The notes: generated by a model not told the origin, from the sequence alone. Shown: positions 53,148 to 63,037, counted from the stretch's first letter. The stretch is 64,000 nucleotides of DNA from an uncultured Aquimarina sp. (GCF_947496855.1 NZ_CANMED010000006.1:62001-126000), one strand, 5' to 3'. Program-made: numbers and translations.

Positions 53148-53170
53148 AGCTCTTACAAGAGTTTTGTTTT
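53148..53170 (+). terminator. Weak terminator candidate
   Basis: CTCTT and AAGAG, almost adjacent, are followed by TTTTG and a T run, 17 bp after the lipoprotein gene. The stem is short, so support is limited. Confidence 0.35.
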
Positions 53171-53265
53171 TTATCTCTTGAAAAAAGAAATACTAAATGA
53201 ACTTATAAAGTAATAAAACAAACTATTCTAAATTAAACTAACTTAGTGTCATAAACGTATTGATT

Positions 53266-53661
53266 ATGACACTAACCATGAGTATTCCTGCATTGCTTTT
53301 TCCTGCAATATCTTTAACAATGTTGGCATATAATGCTAGATATTTGGCAATAGCAGGATTAATAAGACAGTTACACAAGGAATATCAAGCTTCGCCATCA
53401 AAAAATACAGTGTTACAAATTAAAAACCTCAGAAAGCGATTGTGGTTGATAAGAAACATGCAAGCAATTGCTATTGTTAGTTTTCTTACCAGTGTAATCA
53501 CTATGTTTTTATTATATGTAGAAAAAAACAGTTTGGCCAATTTAATATTTGGCATAAGTTTATTTGCCTTAATGATTTCACTTTTTTTATCATTTATTGA
53601 GGTTCAGATTTCTACAAAAGCATTGTCTATAAGGTTAGATAGAATTGAAGAAAACAATTAG
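53266..53661 (+). CDS. DUF2721 membrane protein
   Basis: A 131-aa integral membrane protein with the DUF2721 opening (IPALLFPAISLTMLAYNARYL), the LIRQLH motif and two further hydrophobic segments (about 71-89 and 96-114). The family has no known function. ATG at 53266 is preferred over the in-frame TTG at 53260. It is followed 44 bp later by the PAS kinase gene on the same strand. Confidence 0.85.
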   Translation: MTLTMSIPALLFPAISLTMLAYNARYLAIAGLIRQLHKEYQASPSKNTVLQIKNLRKRLWLIRNMQAIAIVSFLTSVITMFLLYVEKNSLANLIFGISLFALMISLFLSFIEVQISTKALSIRLDRIEENN

Positions 53662-53705
53662 AAATTCTTATATTGTTAGAATCATTATTTTTTAACCGAC
53701 TTTAA

Positions 53706-55157
53706 ATGCTCCAGAATGAACTTTTTAATAATGTAATGCAAGATTTCAATACGGGTTATTGGGAGTTACATCGCGATCCGTATAGAGAAAATTGGTCAGA
53801 GAGATTTTATGAAATCCTTGGGTATTCTATAAATGATATCAAATCTAACTTTGATTATTTTTTGGAACATCTTATTCATAAAGAAGATGTTGACATCTTT
53901 AGAGACAATTTTTTAAATTATCGAATAAATTCTGTAAACTTCAAGCAACACATTAAGATACTAAATAAAAAAGGCAAGTATCAGTTGTTTCGATGTGTTA
54001 CAAATAATGCGTTACCAGTAAATATTAAAGCCGAAACTAGCTTTGTTTTTTTCTTTGAAATAAAACTGGAACCTGAAAACACAATTAAAAAAGATAATTT
54101 TTATTATAAAGAAACCGCCCAGATGACCTCTACAGGAAGCTGGTATGTGGATTTTCATAAAAAAGGAAGTTATTGGGATTTCGAGACTTATAGAATACTA
54201 GAGTATTCAGAAGATTATAAACCTTCTCTAAAAGATTCTGCTAACTATTATGCAGAAGATTGTAGACAATTAGCTGCTGATTGTTTTTTTAATTGTGCTA
54301 TGATGGGGACACCATTTAATACCGAGATAAAAATGGTTACAGCTAATAAGAGAGAATTTTGGGCAAGAGCAATCGGAAAACCGGTTTACAATGAAAGCAA
54401 GGAAATTATAGGTATTCGAGGTGTTTTTCAAGATATTGATGATATAAAAAGTAAAGAAATTAGGTTACAGAAATCTGTAGATATTATAGCTGCTCAGAAT
54501 TCTAGGCTATTTAATTTTGCGCATATTGTTTCGCATAATCTTAGATCACATACTAGTAACCTGTCTCTGTTAGTTCAACTTATAGAAGATATTGATGATC
54601 CTAAGGAAAAAGAAGAATTAATTAAAGAAGTAAAAACCATTTCCTCTAATCTAAACACCACGATAGAGCACCTTAACGAAGTTGTTACTGTACAAACAAA
54701 TAATAATCAAAAAAGAGTAGGTGTAAAATTTAATGATGCTTTAAAGTTGGTGGTCAATGGAATCAGTCATGTGATTAGCAATAGTAATTGTCAATTACGA
54801 TCTGATTTTAGTGAAGTCGAAGAAATCGATTACATACCTGCTTATTTGGAAAGTATTTTACTTAATTTAATAACCAATGCTATTAAATATAAACATCCCG
54901 AAAGAGATCCTATCATCAATATAAAAACATACATTCATGAAGGAAGGAAGTATCTAAAAGTTTCGGATAATGGAATAGGAATTGATATGACACTTTTTAA
55001 GGATAAAGTGTTTGGGATGTATAAAACCTTTCATTATAACAAAGATGCTGTAGGTATTGGATTATTCTTAACCAAAAATCAAGTAGAATCGATGGATGGT
55101 ACTATAAATGTCGAAAGTGAGGTTGATAAAGGAACCACTTTTACTATTGAATTTTAA
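53706..55157 (+). CDS. PAS-domain sensor histidine kinase
   Basis: A 483-aa kinase without membrane segments. Two PAS domains (about 10-125 and 135-255; FYEILGYSINDI and TYRILEYSEDYKP are typical) precede a short dimerisation part with His277 in FAHIVSHNLRSHTSNL and an HATPase domain (about 370-483; NLITNAIKYKHPER, VSDNGIGID, GIGLFLTKNQVE). It is thus a cytoplasmic sensor. A single-domain response regulator follows 18 bp later and is its probable partner. Confidence 0.9.
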   Translation: MLQNELFNNVMQDFNTGYWELHRDPYRENWSERFYEILGYSINDIKSNFDYFLEHLIHKEDVDIFRDNFLNYRINSVNFKQHIKILNKKGKYQLFRCVTNNALPVNIKAETSFVFFFEIKLEPENTIKKDNFYYKETAQMTSTGSWYVDFHKKGSYWDFETYRILEYSEDYKPSLKDSANYYAEDCRQLAADCFFNCAMMGTPFNTEIKMVTANKREFWARAIGKPVYNESKEIIGIRGVFQDIDDIKSKEIRLQKSVDIIAAQNSRLFNFAHIVSHNLRSHTSNLSLLVQLIEDIDDPKEKEELIKEVKTISSNLNTTIEHLNEVVTVQTNNNQKRVGVKFNDALKLVVNGISHVISNSNCQLRSDFSEVEEIDYIPAYLESILLNLITNAIKYKHPERDPIINIKTYIHEGRKYLKVSDNGIGIDMTLFKDKVFGMYKTFHYNKDAVGIGLFLTKNQVESMDGTINVESEVDKGTTFTIEF

Positions 55158-55175
55158 ACACACAATTCTTATATA

Positions 55176-55583
55176 ATGGGCGATAAAATAGGAGTAGCAT
55201 GTATCATCGATGATGATAGTATATATGTCAATTTAGTGAAACGAATAATTGAGGCAAAACAGCTTTGCCAGAACTTATTAGTTTTCGAAAACGGAAAGGA
55301 AGCTTTAGAATACTTTGAAGCGATTTTGAGTAGTTTGAACGAAGATAGCATTCCCGAGATCATCTTTTTAGACCTTAATATGCCAGTAATGGATGGGTGG
55401 GAGTTTTTAGAAAAATTTATTAAAATTAAGAATAAATTTGGAAAAGTAATTACACTCTATATCGTAAGTTCTTCTATTAATCCGCTGGATATCAAGAAAG
55501 CAAAAAGCATAAAGAGTGTCAAAGATTATCTAATAAAACCAGTTACAATAGGAGATTTAGAATCTATTTTTAGCACAGCTTAA
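55176..55583 (+). CDS. Single-domain response regulator
   Basis: A 135-aa receiver domain with no output domain. Acidic pocket IDDD (about 11-14), phospho-acceptor Asp66 in IIFLDLNMPVMDGW, conserved Ser/Ser (VSSS, about 95) and Lys in LIKPV (about 121). It likely acts by protein contact or in a phosphorelay with the PAS kinase encoded upstream. Confidence 0.92.
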   Translation: MGDKIGVACIIDDDSIYVNLVKRIIEAKQLCQNLLVFENGKEALEYFEAILSSLNEDSIPEIIFLDLNMPVMDGWEFLEKFIKIKNKFGKVITLYIVSSSINPLDIKKAKSIKSVKDYLIKPVTIGDLESIFSTA

Positions 55584-55587
55584 AAAT

Positions 55588-55615
55588 AATTGAGGCCTCT
55601 ATTGAGGCCTCAATT
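55588..55615. terminator. Bidirectional terminator between receiver gene and pyk
   Basis: AATTGAGGCCTC and GAGGCCTCAATT form a perfect 12-bp stem with a TATT loop, flanked by A-rich and T-rich sequence on both sides. It serves the two convergent genes. Confidence 0.88.
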
Positions 55616-55637
55616 AAAATATTTTGATAAACAATAT

Positions 55638-57065
55638 TTACATTTGTGATACTCTCAATGTATTTACCATTCCTTTTTCTACTACAGGCATAGCAGCAAG
55701 ATTGATTAACATATCACCTTTTTCTACAAAGCCCCGCTCTAAGGCTAAATTATTAACATCTTGTACTGTTTCATCTGTACTAACATACTTATCATAATAA
55801 AATGCTTTTACTCCCCAAAGAAGACTAAGTTGAGATAGGATTCTTCTATTGCTTGTAAAAACTAGAATATGAGCTCCTGGTCTCCACGCAGAGATCTGAA
55901 AAGCAGTATATCCACTATTGGTTAATGTACAAATGGCTTTAGCATTTATATCATTTGCCATATGTGCAGCGTGATAACAGATAGATTTTGTAATAAATCG
56001 ATTTGTTCTTATGTGTGGAGGATTTTGAGGAACTTGTATCAGATCAGAGTTTTCTACACTATTAATTATTTTAGTCATAGTTTCGATGACTTGCACAGGA
56101 TATTTACCCACTGATGTTTCACCAGATAACATTACAGCATCAGCACCATCCATAATGGAATTAGCTACATCATTAACTTCGGCACGAGTTGGGGTTAAAC
56201 TATCGATCATAGTTTCCATCATTTGCGTTGCTATAATCACGGGTATTCTTGCCGTTTTAGCTTTTAAAACCAATTTCTTTTGAATTAAAGGAACTTCTTG
56301 AGCTGGAATTTCTACCCCGAGATCCCCTCTTGCGACCATTAAACCATCACAATAAGCAACAATCTTATCGATGTTTTCTACACCTTCTGGTTTTTCAATT
56401 TTTGCTACGATAGGAATTTTATGTTCTGTATGTTCTTTTATAAGGTCTTGTAACCCTATTAGATCCTGAGCGTGACGCACAAAAGATAAGGCCATCCAAT
56501 CCACCTCTAGACTACAGGCAAAAATTGCATCTTTAACATCTTTTTCGGTAAGTGCAGGCAAGGAGATATCCGTGTTCGGTAGATTTACACCTTTTTTAGA
56601 TCTTAAAGGTCCACCTTGAATTACTTTTGCCTTAACAGTATCTTTATTGTTGGTTGAAACGACTTCGAAAATTAATTTTCCATCATCCAGTAAAATTCGT
56701 TCTCCTGATTTTACATCTTTAGGAAAACTGGCGTAGTTCATATAGACACTTTCCGCAGTACCTTCAAAAGGTTTTCCTGTTATAAAATTAATAAAATCAC
56801 CGTCATTAACGATGACATCACCTTTCATAACACCAACTCTTAATTTAGGTCCTTGTAAATCGGCTAATATAGAAGCATTATAATTATGTTCCGAACTTAA
56901 ATCACGTATCATTTTTACACGCTCTTTTACATCTTCATAGTCAGCATGAGAAAAATTAATTCTAAAAACATTTACACCTGCATCTAGCATGTTTTTCAAT
57001 ACCTCCTTAGTACTGGTAGCAGGTCCAAGTGTTGCCACTATTTTAGTCTTTTTAGTTTTTGGCAT
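55638..57065 (-). CDS. pyk: Pyruvate kinase
   Basis: Converts phosphoenolpyruvate and ADP to pyruvate and ATP, the last step of glycolysis. The 475-aa product has the family N-terminus TKIVATLGPATS, the substrate loop FRINFSHADYED, the active-site Lys region PIVAKIEKPEGVENID, MVARGDLGVEIP and the ADP-site segment MLSGETSVGKYPV. Full length. It overlaps the stop of the upstream IPExxxVDY gene by one base, so the two are co-transcribed. Confidence 0.97.
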   Translation of the reverse strand: MPKTKKTKIVATLGPATSTKEVLKNMLDAGVNVFRINFSHADYEDVKERVKMIRDLSSEHNYNASILADLQGPKLRVGVMKGDVIVNDGDFINFITGKPFEGTAESVYMNYASFPKDVKSGERILLDDGKLIFEVVSTNNKDTVKAKVIQGGPLRSKKGVNLPNTDISLPALTEKDVKDAIFACSLEVDWMALSFVRHAQDLIGLQDLIKEHTEHKIPIVAKIEKPEGVENIDKIVAYCDGLMVARGDLGVEIPAQEVPLIQKKLVLKAKTARIPVIIATQMMETMIDSLTPTRAEVNDVANSIMDGADAVMLSGETSVGKYPVQVIETMTKIINSVENSDLIQVPQNPPHIRTNRFITKSICYHAAHMANDINAKAICTLTNSGYTAFQISAWRPGAHILVFTSNRRILSQLSLLWGVKAFYYDKYVSTDETVQDVNNLALERGFVEKGDMLINLAAMPVVEKGMVNTLRVSQM

Positions 57066-57559
57066 TATTCAAATATTAAATTGTTCTTTGATTTTAGTTG
57101 TGTATAATCCACTACATAAGCTGTTATGACTTGTGGAATAGTAAGTAATCTACTTGTCAATGATTTACTCGAAAATTGAGAAGTTTCAGCTTCTATTTTT
57201 AAAAAGTAATCTACATTTTTTAATTCAGGAATTAGATATTTAGTAACATAATTATCCTCTTCTTCTGCAGCAAATAATCCTTCTACGGCTGCAGTTTCTG
57301 ATTCAATTTTTGTTCTGAATTTATTTCCCAAAAGGCTATAAGTATTATATTGAAAATGATCGTGATATTGAAACAGCGGAAAACTTGCCGAATGAGTATC
57401 ATATTCAAATTTTATATCTTGTTTTTTTCTGAAAAGCCGAAGATCCACATATTTGTTTAACCCAAAAGCTAAACGATATGACGCTAACGAACAATGAATG
57501 GCAATTAAGTCATAATCATCATCCATAATGGTATCTAAAACTAACCTTTGGATCGCCAT
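57065..57559 (-). CDS. IPExxxVDY family protein
   Basis: A 164-aa protein of the Bacteroidota family named after its motif; here it reads IPELKNVDYFLKIE (about 129-142). It is cytoplasmic, with no signal peptide or membrane segment. Function is unknown, but the gene is regularly found next to pyk or rnc in Flavobacteriia, as here. It starts 199 bp downstream of rnc on the same strand and overlaps pyk by one base. Confidence 0.88.
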   Translation of the reverse strand: MAIQRLVLDTIMDDDYDLIAIHCSLASYRLAFGLNKYVDLRLFRKKQDIKFEYDTHSASFPLFQYHDHFQYNTYSLLGNKFRTKIESETAAVEGLFAAEEEDNYVTKYLIPELKNVDYFLKIEAETSQFSSKSLTSRLLTIPQVITAYVVDYTQLKSKNNLIFE

Positions 57560-57758
57560 TAGAATTTACATTTTTCCAGAATTATCGAGAAATATACAAA
57601 TAAAATCTCCTTGGAAGTTTAATAAAACATAAAGATATTGTACGAAAACGATTGAGTTAGTATCTTTTAGTTAAGCTGGGATAAAACTGAGGATAAAATG
57701 ACAATTTTGTAATCTATTAACACCTTTTTTAAAATAGGAATAAAAGAATGGTTCTGTT

Positions 57759-58496
57759 TTATGGAAAATTGATTTTTGACTGGAATGCGAAATAAGCTCT
57801 TTTTGATGCTTTTTCTTCTGCCTTTTTTTTAGAAGTTGCTCTAGCTTTTGCAACTACCTTTTCATCAATCCAAAGTTTTACCGCAAAATGTTTCATTTCA
57901 TCTTTTCCGGTATCTTCATAGATTTCATAGTTAAAGTTCTTTTTTACTTTTTGACACCATTCTATCAATAAACTCTTATAACTAATAATTTGGCCTTCAA
58001 GACTCTCTATATCTACGTATGGATTGATAACAGCTTCGTGTATAAAACGTTCACAGTAAGGAAATCCCTTATCAAGGTAAATAGCACCGATTAATGCTTC
58101 AAATAGATTACCATGAATATTTATACCGAATTGAGATTTTGGAATGTTTGTACGAACCAGATCAATTAATTTGAGATCTTTTCCTAGTTCGTTCAGATGT
58201 TTTCTGCTTACTACTTTAGCTCTCATTTTAGTAAGATATCCTTCATTACCTTCAGGAACTTGTTTAAACAAGTGAGCTGCAATAATACTACTCAGCATAG
58301 CATCACCTAAAAATTCGAGTCTTTCATAATTAACAGCATTCCCTTTTTTATCTTTTAGATTCAGTGATCTGTGCGTAAAAGCTTTTTCGTAAGGCGCAAT
58401 ACTTTTAGGTTTGAATCCAAGAATATTTTGAATTTTGGAAAAAAAATTCCCGTTCTTTTCAGAGCGGGAACTTAATATGTTGCGAATAACACTCAT
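57759..58496 (-). CDS. rnc: Ribonuclease III
   Basis: Cleaves double-stranded RNA in rRNA and mRNA maturation, in the cytoplasm. The 245-aa product contains the signature ERLEFLGDAML (about 58-68) with catalytic Glu61 and Asp65, the second acidic site in HGNLFEALIGAIYLD (Glu133), and a C-terminal dsRNA-binding domain (about 170-240; KSLLIEWCQK and AKARATSKKKAEEKASKRA). It begins 2 bp after the fabF stop, forming an acpP-fabF-rnc operon as in many bacteria. Confidence 0.96.
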   Translation of the reverse strand: MSVIRNILSSRSEKNGNFFSKIQNILGFKPKSIAPYEKAFTHRSLNLKDKKGNAVNYERLEFLGDAMLSSIIAAHLFKQVPEGNEGYLTKMRAKVVSRKHLNELGKDLKLIDLVRTNIPKSQFGINIHGNLFEALIGAIYLDKGFPYCERFIHEAVINPYVDIESLEGQIISYKSLLIEWCQKVKKNFNYEIYEDTGKDEMKHFAVKLWIDEKVVAKARATSKKKAEEKASKRAYFAFQSKINFP

Positions 58497-58498
58497 TA

Positions 58499-59752
58499 TT
58501 ATTCGTCTAGTTTTTTAAATAATACACAAGCATTATGACCTCCGAAGCCAAATGTATTGCTCATTGCATACGTAATATCACGTTTTTGTGCTTTGTTTAA
58601 AGTTAAATTCAACCTACTATCTATGTTCTCATCCACAGTAGTGTGGTTGATTGTTGGAGGAATTATACTGTGTTGCATGGCGAGTATAGAAGCAATTGAT
58701 TCTATAGCTCCAGCTGCACCAAGTAAGTGTCCAGTCATAGATTTTGTCGAATTTATATTCATGTTAGGTGCGTGATCACCAAAAACTTTAGTAATAGCCT
58801 TCAATTCTGCAACATCTCCTAAAGGAGTGGATGTTCCGTGAGTATTTATGGCATCTACTTGTTCTGGTTGTACACCTGCATCTTTTAAACAGTTAAGCAT
58901 TACACGTTCTACTCCAATCCCATCTGGATGAGGGGCGGTCATGTGATAAGCATCACTAGACATTCCACCACCTACAACCTCTGCATAGATTTTTGCACCA
59001 CGTGCTTTAGCGTGTTCATACTCTTCAAGAATGAGGGCTCCACCACCTTCTCCTAATACAAAACCATCTCTGGTAGCATCAAAAGGTCTAGAGGCAGTTT
59101 CTGGACTCTCATTTCTTGTTGATAAAGCATGCATAGCATTAAACCCTCCCATACCAGCGATGGTAACAGCAGCTTCACTTCCTCCTGTAACAATGATATC
59201 ACAGTGCCCTAATCGAATATAGTTTAAAGCATCAATCATTGAATTAGCGGAAGAGGCACAAGCCGAAACCGTAGTATAGTTAGGACCCATAAAACCATTT
59301 CTGATAGAAATATGTCCTGGAGCAATATCGGCAATCATCTTCGGGATGAAGAAAGGATTGAAACGAGGTGTTCCATTCCCATTGGCATAACCAATTACTT
59401 CTTCCTGAAAGGTTTCTAATCCACCAATACCAGCACCCCAGATAACACCAACTCTAAATTTATCAACCTTCTCAAGGTCGATAGCAGCATCTTTTATTGC
59501 TTCTTCTGAAGAAACAATGGCGTACTGCGCAAATTTATCAAGCTTACGTGCTTCTTTTCTTTCGAAATGATCTGTAGGATTATAATTTTTGAGTTCGCAA
59601 GCAAATTTAGTCTTGAAATGTTCGGTATCGAAATAAGTAATGGGAGCGCAACCGCTCCTACCATTTACCAATCCATCCCAATATTCTTCAATATTGTTAC
59701 CGATGGGCGTTAATGCCCCTAGTCCTGTGACTACAACTCGCTTAAGATTCAT
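58499..59752 (-). CDS. fabF: 3-oxoacyl-ACP synthase II
   Basis: Condenses malonyl-ACP with acyl-ACP in type II fatty-acid elongation. The 417-aa product has the Cys-His-His triad of the KAS II type: Cys165 (TVSACASSAN), His305 (NTHGTSTPLGD) and His342 (SMTGHLLGAAG), plus the C-terminal NTFGFGGHNA. Full length. It is 17 bp downstream of acpP, its substrate carrier, and directly upstream of rnc. Confidence 0.97.
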   Translation of the reverse strand: MNLKRVVVTGLGALTPIGNNIEEYWDGLVNGRSGCAPITYFDTEHFKTKFACELKNYNPTDHFERKEARKLDKFAQYAIVSSEEAIKDAAIDLEKVDKFRVGVIWGAGIGGLETFQEEVIGYANGNGTPRFNPFFIPKMIADIAPGHISIRNGFMGPNYTTVSACASSANSMIDALNYIRLGHCDIIVTGGSEAAVTIAGMGGFNAMHALSTRNESPETASRPFDATRDGFVLGEGGGALILEEYEHAKARGAKIYAEVVGGGMSSDAYHMTAPHPDGIGVERVMLNCLKDAGVQPEQVDAINTHGTSTPLGDVAELKAITKVFGDHAPNMNINSTKSMTGHLLGAAGAIESIASILAMQHSIIPPTINHTTVDENIDSRLNLTLNKAQKRDITYAMSNTFGFGGHNACVLFKKLDE

Positions 59753-59769
59753 ATTGTGTTGTGAAGTTA

Positions 59770-60003
59770 TTACTTTGCGTCTTCAATATAAGATATTGCT
59801 TGACCAACTGTTGCAATGTTTTCAGCTTGATCATCTGGAATCTGAATATCGAATTCTTTTTCGAATTCCATAATCAACTCTACAGTGTCTAACGAATCAG
59901 CGCCTAGGTCATTTGTGAAGCTAGCTTCAGTTACAACCTCATTTTCGTCTACTCCTAATTTGTCAACGATTATCGCTTTTACTCTTGATGCAATGTCTGA
60001 CAT
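59770..60003 (-). CDS. acpP: Acyl carrier protein
   Basis: A 77-aa acidic carrier that holds growing acyl chains on a phosphopantetheine arm. The attachment serine is Ser37 in LGADSLDTVELIM. It is the first gene of the acpP-fabF-rnc operon, with a -7 box 32 bp upstream. Confidence 0.98.
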   Translation of the reverse strand: MSDIASRVKAIIVDKLGVDENEVVTEASFTNDLGADSLDTVELIMEFEKEFDIQIPDDQAENIATVGQAISYIEDAK

Positions 60004-60034
60004 AATGTTTAATTTTAATTTTTTAATTAGGTGG

Positions 60035-60042
60035 CAAAAATA
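60035..60042 (-). promoter_or_regulatory. -7 box of the acpP-fabF-rnc operon
   Basis: TATTTTTG on the minus strand matches TAnnTTTG; transcription would start about 25 nt before the acpP ATG. A TTG occurs about 23 bp further upstream. Confidence 0.55.
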
Positions 60043-60181
60043 AAAAACTTTATTTTAAAACCCCACAATCCTCTAAAAATGTATTTGTATTTTATCAAAT
60101 ATATGGAAGTATTGCGTTTTTGCTACCTAAAAATGGATAATAATTATTTTTTTTGTGCTCTCTAATTTAACAACTCTATTT

Positions 60182-60772
60182 ATGAAGCGTATCATAATTT
60201 TTGCTTCCGGTTCCGGTACCAATGCCGAAAATATAATTAAATACTTTCAAGAGCGGAAAACTGCTAGAGTAACACATGTGTTCTCTAACAACCTGCGTGC
60301 CAAAGTCTTAAAACGAGCTCATGACCTGGAAGTAAAGGCTTTACATTTTGACAAAGAGTCATTTTATACTACTAATGAAGTGCTAAATATCATTAAAGAT
60401 GCCCAACCAGATATTATTGTGCTAGCTGGGTTCTTATGGATTTTTCCAAAAAAGATCATTGATGCCTTTCCTAACAAGGTAATTAACATCCATCCTGCTT
60501 TACTTCCTAAATATGGAGGGAAAGGCATGTATGGTAGCCATGTTCATAAAGCGGTAGTAAAGAATAAGGAAAAAGAAAGTGGTATTACGATTCATTATGT
60601 AAATGAACATTATGACGAAGGAGCGATTGTTTTTCAGGCGAAAACTCCTGTAGAAAATGATTACTCCGCTGAAGATGTGGCTAAGGCAATTCACACATTA
60701 GAATATAAATATTTTCCTATCGTTATTGAAAAAGTATTGGGGTTAAGGGAAGAGGTTTCAGAAAGTAAGTGA
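60182..60772 (+). CDS. purN: Phosphoribosylglycinamide formyltransferase
   Basis: Transfers a formyl group from 10-formyl-THF to glycinamide ribonucleotide in purine synthesis. The 196-aa product has the N-terminal IIIFASGSGTNAENII, the active-site region INIHPALLPKYGGKGMYG with the catalytic Asn/His pair, and HYVNEHYDEGAIVFQ with the conserved Asp. ATG 60182 begins the conserved N-terminus; the frame extends nine codons upstream without family similarity. It is divergent from acpP. Confidence 0.96.
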   Translation: MKRIIIFASGSGTNAENIIKYFQERKTARVTHVFSNNLRAKVLKRAHDLEVKALHFDKESFYTTNEVLNIIKDAQPDIIVLAGFLWIFPKKIIDAFPNKVINIHPALLPKYGGKGMYGSHVHKAVVKNKEKESGITIHYVNEHYDEGAIVFQAKTPVENDYSAEDVAKAIHTLEYKYFPIVIEKVLGLREEVSESK

Positions 60773-60973
60773 ATATTTTGAGAAGTTGAGGAATGAGAAT
60801 TAGATTGATGTTCTGACTGGCTATTCGTTGTAATACTAAAGTTTTTTATGCTGGAAATGCATATACTCATGATTTCTCAAAACAATGTAAGTCGATGAGT
60901 AATCTCTAACGCAGAAAATTAGTCTAATATAAAAAACCTTAAACAACAATTAACTAGTAACTGTCAAAGAAAT

Positions 60974-61609
60974 ATGGGCAAGAAAGAAAAATTTTATGTT
61001 GTCTGGGAAGGTCACAGACCGGGAATCTATACGAAATGGGATGATTGTAAAGCAGCAGTAAAAGGATATGCAAGTGCGAAATATAAATCTTTCGAATCTT
61101 TTGATGTAGCAAAGAAAGCCTATAATGGGGATTATGAAGATTATAAAGGAAAAAGCAAACCAAAATCTTCTCTTACCAAAGAACAATTAGAAAAAATAGG
61201 AGAACCTAACTTATACTCTATAGCTGTAGATGCAGCTTCTAGTGGTAATCCTGGTAAAATGGAATATCGAGGAGTGGATACACAGACAGAAAAACAACTT
61301 TTCCACCAAGGACCTTTTCCACAAGGAACAAATAATATTGGTGAGTTTTTAGCTTTAGTTCACGGGTTGGCATATTTGAAAAATAAGGGTAGTGATAGAA
61401 TTTTATATACAGATTCCAGAATTGCCATGGGTTGGGTGCAAAGAAAAACTTGCAAAACTAAACTACAACGGAATGTCAAAAATAAAGAAATGTTTGATCT
61501 AGTAGATAGGGGAATCAAATGGCTTAAAGAAAATAAATATACTACGACAATAGTTAAATGGGAAACTAAAGCGTGGGGTGAAATTCCAGCAGACTTTGGT
61601 AGAAAGTAA
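60974..61609 (+). CDS. Ribonuclease H with N-terminal viroplasmin domain
   Basis: Degrades the RNA strand of RNA-DNA hybrids. The 211-aa product starts with a viroplasmin-type hybrid-binding domain (about 6-50; YVVWEGHRPGIYTKWDDC and KSFESFDVAKKAY), then an RNase HI domain (about 80-211) with acidic residues Asp86 (IAVDAASSGNPG), Glu124 (NIGEFLAL), Asp147 (LYTDSRIA) and Asp207. The domain order is that of RNase H1 of eukaryotes and some Bacteroidota. A strong terminator follows. Confidence 0.93.
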   Translation: MGKKEKFYVVWEGHRPGIYTKWDDCKAAVKGYASAKYKSFESFDVAKKAYNGDYEDYKGKSKPKSSLTKEQLEKIGEPNLYSIAVDAASSGNPGKMEYRGVDTQTEKQLFHQGPFPQGTNNIGEFLALVHGLAYLKNKGSDRILYTDSRIAMGWVQRKTCKTKLQRNVKNKEMFDLVDRGIKWLKENKYTTTIVKWETKAWGEIPADFGRK

Positions 61610-61628
61610 CTTGAAGAGTCTTATTTAT

Positions 61629-61660
61629 AAAATGCTCCAGTTATTTTTCTGGAGCATTTT
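61629..61660 (+). terminator. Terminator after the RNase H gene
   Basis: AAAATGCTCCAG and CTGGAGCATTTT form a perfect 12-bp stem with an 8-nt loop, 19 bp after the stop codon. The T-rich 3' arm completes the terminator. Confidence 0.88.
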
Positions 61661-61723
61661 ATTAAACAATGAGATTCTTAAATCTAATATACTAAACGAA
61701 TCGTTATAAGATTACAAGTTTTT

Positions 61724-62794
61724 TTAGCCACCACAAGGCCCAAGATTACTCCATCCCGAAGCAGTTCTTTGGTATAAATCTCCGTTATAAGTAACTTGAT
61801 CTCCAGCAGAATAAGAAGCACTTCCGTTATATGGTGCTACACCATCACAAGGGTCGGTACTAACAGGACCACAGGCTCCAAGATTTGACCATCCCGAAGC
61901 AGTTCTTTGATATAAATCTCCATTATAAGTAACTTGATCTCCAGTAGAATAAGAAGCATTACCATTATATGGCGCTACGCCAGCACAAATATCTCCGCCA
62001 GTAGCAGGAAATGGATATATTGTGCCAATAAATTGTTTATCAGTGTCTGATAATTGGTTATTAGAACCTACTCCAACTCCATCTAATGTATGTTCTGCAG
62101 GAACAGGATAGTGCATAATTGATGCTGGATCATATGCACTGTAGTTAGAAATATTTGCTTCATAACGTCTAAAAAGGTTATTGTCAACCTGCGCTCTAGA
62201 CCAATTATTTGGTGGTCCAGCATAATATGCATAAACAGTTTCTTTATCCCAGTTAATTCCAGCAACAGGATTTTGATGCTCATGGATTAATCCAAGTGCA
62301 TGTCCAAATTCGTGAATTGTTGTTCTTCTGAATTCTGCATCAGTTGTGTTATTGTCAAACCATCCAAAATGCATACTATGTGCATAGCTGTTAGAATCAG
62401 TTCCTAAATAAGACCAAGAACCTGCTTCATTTGCATATTGACCTTCTCTAAAAGCAATTTTGATATTTGCACTACTGGTTGAAGAAACCCATTCAAATTT
62501 AAGATTTGCATAGTCTTCCCATTGTACAGCATATTGTCTAACTTTGGATTGAACAAAGCTGCTTCCGTTTAAAAATTTTACTCGAATAGTTTGGCCTGTT
62601 TCCCATTGTTTGTCCTTAACACTGGTAGCCTTTGCTTCAGTTGGAGAATCCCACTTAGCAATACAAACGTGTGCACTTTTAGCGTCATCAATTTGATTCG
62701 TTTCAAAAACATCTTCTGTGTCTTTATCACAATTTGAAAGAGAAAATGAGACTAGTACAGCCAGAACTAGTCTGGTAAACTTATTTGTTTTCAT
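61724..62794 (-). CDS. Astacin-like (M12) metalloprotease lipoprotein with two CBM5/12-type repeats
   Basis: A 356-aa exported zinc protease. Lipobox LSNC (Cys22); catalytic domain about 43-265 with zinc motif HEFGHALGLIHEHQ (His161, Glu162, His165, His171) and Met-turn SIMHYP (Met227). Two near-identical C-terminal modules of about 40 residues (270-308 and 316-354) carry APYNGNASYSTGDQVTYNG, LYQRTASGW and flanking Cys, as in chitin-type CBM5/12 modules. It probably acts at the cell surface on a polysaccharide-associated protein substrate; this is inference. A paralogue lies directly upstream. Confidence 0.92.
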   Translation of the reverse strand: MKTNKFTRLVLAVLVSFSLSNCDKDTEDVFETNQIDDAKSAHVCIAKWDSPTEAKATSVKDKQWETGQTIRVKFLNGSSFVQSKVRQYAVQWEDYANLKFEWVSSTSSANIKIAFREGQYANEAGSWSYLGTDSNSYAHSMHFGWFDNNTTDAEFRRTTIHEFGHALGLIHEHQNPVAGINWDKETVYAYYAGPPNNWSRAQVDNNLFRRYEANISNYSAYDPASIMHYPVPAEHTLDGVGVGSNNQLSDTDKQFIGTIYPFPATGGDICAGVAPYNGNASYSTGDQVTYNGDLYQRTASGWSNLGACGPVSTDPCDGVAPYNGSASYSAGDQVTYNGDLYQRTASGWSNLGPCGG

Positions 62795-62952
62795 AATAGA
62801 GTTGAGTTTGTTAAATATTTCATAAATTTAACACAATTTTAGTAAGAAAACAAGTTTTTTTGAAAGAAAATACTTTTTATACGTATAATTACTACGGTAA
62901 AATTGTAAAAAATTGATTTAGATAAATACTATTACAATAGTTAAAATTGAAT

Positions 62953-62989
62953 AAAAATACCCTGAAGTGTAAAACAACAGGGTATTTTT
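62953..62989 (-). terminator. Terminator between the two metalloprotease genes
   Basis: AAAAATACCCTG and CAGGGTATTTTT form a 12-bp stem with a 13-nt loop; the T-rich arm on the minus strand terminates the upstream protease transcript, 48 bp after its stop. Confidence 0.85.
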
Positions 62990-63037
62990 ATTTATCATTT
63001 ATAATAGTATTATTTAAGTAATGAGTTTTGGTCGCTA